DNA from: Tritrichomonas musculus | Taxonomy: Eukaryota > Parabasalia > Tritrichomonadida > Tritrichomonadidae | Assembly (NCBI GenBank): GCA_039105265.1 | Contig: JAPFFF010000017.1 | Location: 2,232,001 to 2,296,000, forward strand | Direction: 5' to 3' | DNA: 64,000 bases | In this document: one piece after another, positions 62,691 through 64,000 of the stretch | Layout of the letters: the number at the start of each line of letters is the position of its first letter | Position numbering within the stretch: the stretch's first letter is position 1 | Translations under genes and position numbers: made by a program | The notes under the pieces: generated by a model | The model's database searches: none | What the model saw: only the letters and a program-made list of their open reading frames with translations | What the model was told of the DNA's origin: nothing

Positions 62691-63569
62691 ATGGATAATC
62701 TAGAAATCGATTTAAGTACATTTGATGTGCGAAGAATCCAACTAAAAGGAAAAAAGCTTTCTGATATTTATATATTTTCGAAGGATGACACTAATTATTT
62801 TGGTAAAGTCGTGAAAATACCTTTTGATGATTCTCAAAAAGAAGAATTTGAAAAAAGCATACGATATCTTAAAGAAATAAATTATCCCACAATTTTACAT
62901 GTTATTGGATGGAGTATAAATGCAAATTTTGCTGATTCTTTCCCAATGATAATCACTGAATTTATGCCACGTAAGTCACTTGACATCGTATTTATGGCTA
63001 TTACAAATAAAAAGCAATCACAATCATGGACAGATACAAAACGATATATTACAGCTATTGGGGTTGCATATGGAATGCGATATCTTCATTCAAAAGATAT
63101 TATTCATAAAAACCTCCGCCCATCAAAAATTTTTTTTGATAATAATTACTATCCTCATGTTTCTTTTTTAACTCTTGATCCTGAATTTGAAAATGAGGGA
63201 GAACTCCCTAAACAGTATATAGATTTTTATGCTCCTGAGCTTTTTAATAGTTGGTTGTACCAAGAATGTACGAAAGCTACCGATGTATATGCATATTCAA
63301 TGATTATATATCAATTGTTTACTAATAAAAATCCTCCAGGTAAAAGTCAAAAACGACAACAGGCTGATTTAGCCACGATTGACCAAAATATGAAAAAGTT
63401 TTTTGAAACTTGCTGGAATGAAAATCCAGAAAAAAGGCCATCATTCAATGATATTGTTGAATACTTTTCACAAGATTCTATAAAAAGCGCATTTGGTAAT
63501 GTTCATTATGATGAAATTGATAAGTATATAAATAGTTTTCTTATTCCATCGTTAGCGGATAGCCCATAA
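62691..63569 (+). CDS. Protein kinase-like protein, probable pseudokinase
   Basis: 292 residues. Kinase landmarks: Lys in FGKVVKIPF, Glu-containing helix (EEFEKSIRYLKEI), hinge (MIITEFMPRKSL), YLHSKDIIHKNLRPSKIFF, YAPELF, TDVYAYSMIIYQLFT and CWNENPEKRPSFNDIV. The catalytic loop reads HKNLRPS where HRDLKPxN is usual, so the catalytic Asp is Asn, and no DFG is seen (FLTLDPEF instead). The glycine loop is also poor. These changes point to a catalytically dead TKL-like kinase. Trichomonads have many kinase-like genes. Confidence 0.8.
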   Translation: MDNLEIDLSTFDVRRIQLKGKKLSDIYIFSKDDTNYFGKVVKIPFDDSQKEEFEKSIRYLKEINYPTILHVIGWSINANFADSFPMIITEFMPRKSLDIVFMAITNKKQSQSWTDTKRYITAIGVAYGMRYLHSKDIIHKNLRPSKIFFDNNYYPHVSFLTLDPEFENEGELPKQYIDFYAPELFNSWLYQECTKATDVYAYSMIIYQLFTNKNPPGKSQKRQQADLATIDQNMKKFFETCWNENPEKRPSFNDIVEYFSQDSIKSAFGNVHYDEIDKYINSFLIPSLADSP

Positions 63570-63887
63570 AAATTCAGCTTATAATTGTTATTTGTATAGA
63601 TTAGCAAATATTCTTGCAAATTTAAATATTATACTTAAAATAAGAAAATACTTAAGATTACAAATAGATTTACTCAATTGTATTGAATAAAAATGCATAA
63701 AATATTATCTGATGAAGAATATTTGTGTATGCCATCCAAATCTAGTTGTATTAAAATCTAAGGTAATTAAATGCTTATAAATATTAATATAAAAGGTAAA
63801 TATTCTCTTTAGCACCTTTCCACAATAAAAGAGAAGCTATTTATAATAATAAACGTATGTATAATTTTATATTTTAAGTTTTCAAAT
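63570..63887. other. AT-rich intergenic region
   Basis: No gene or repeat is supported; it should contain the promoter of the gene starting at 63888. Confidence 0.5.
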
Positions 63888-64000
63888 ATGTTCACTGATC
63901 CTAACTCAACGCCAACACTATTGCTAAACTACAATTTTAAGGAAGAAGCGAAATATTATAAAGAATATCGAAATATGGAAGAAGCAAATCATTTAAAAAT
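63888..64000 (+). CDS. Start of a gene running off the right edge
   Basis: ATG 63888 after TTTTCAAAT opens a frame to the window end (37 codons): MFTDPNSTPTLLLNYNFK, then EEAKYYKEYRNMEEANHLK. The repeated acidic/aromatic phrase suggests a helical protein. It is too short to identify. Confidence 0.5.
   Translation, partial: MFTDPNSTPTLLLNYNFKEEAKYYKEYRNMEEANHLK

Overview
The window looks like nuclear DNA of an AT-rich, intron-poor flagellated protist, most likely a parabasalid (trichomonad) such as a Tritrichomonas or Trichomonas species. The host genes (a Raptor orthologue, a FAM184-like coiled-coil protein, an LRR protein and a pseudokinase-like protein) are long and uninterrupted. About two thirds of the window is virus-like and transposon DNA. 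The species is an inference; the eukaryotic nature is clear from Raptor.

Layout. (1) Bases 1-19986: most of a Polinton/Maverick-type element (Polinton 1), entering from beyond the left edge. It carries a packaging ATPase, a B-family DNA polymerase with an inserted HNH nuclease, a free HNH nuclease, a fibre-like protein, a DDE-type integrase, a double-jelly-roll major capsid protein (MCP) with a proline-linked inserted domain, and many small proteins. (2) About 19987-31330: a second, clearly different Polinton (Polinton 2). Its polymerase lacks its 5' part, apparently where element 1 abuts it. It has a GIY-YIG-like protein, its own MCP, ATPase and integrase, and a pair of paralogous Pro-rich virion-type proteins. 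(3) 31337-35132: a repeat nest. It holds a GC-rich array of at least eight hairpins, a hypothetical gene, a MITE, a deleted Tc1/mariner-like transposon sitting inside a small gene, and two broken inverted copies of another small gene. (4) 35133-41346: a decayed third Polinton (Polinton 3) with a fibre-like protein, unknown virion-type genes (one with an in-frame stop, one frameshifted) and the last 180 codons of a polymerase. (5) 41375-46216: gene remnants, including a broken CRESS-DNA-type Rep (HUH nuclease plus Walker A) and a hAT transposase remnant. (6) 46223-52244: a striking pair of apparently identical 2384-bp inverted arms, each with a Kolobok-type transposase, the whole flanked by TTAA. 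(7) 52385-64000: host genes.

How the genes work together. In Polintons the integrase inserts the element, the polymerase copies it (protein-primed in characterised Polintons), and the MCP, minor capsid protein and ATPase suggest that the element can be packaged. The three elements share little gene order. Two uncharacterised families (one near the window start and at 23926-24375, the other at 1387-1962 and 22924-23448) recur in elements 1 and 2, and a fibre-like motif recurs in elements 1 and 3. No adenovirus-like protease is recognisable in the parts seen. Elements 1 and 2 have largely intact reading frames; element 3 is decaying.

Limits: all homology calls come from reading motifs by eye. 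No database search, alignment or structure prediction was run.
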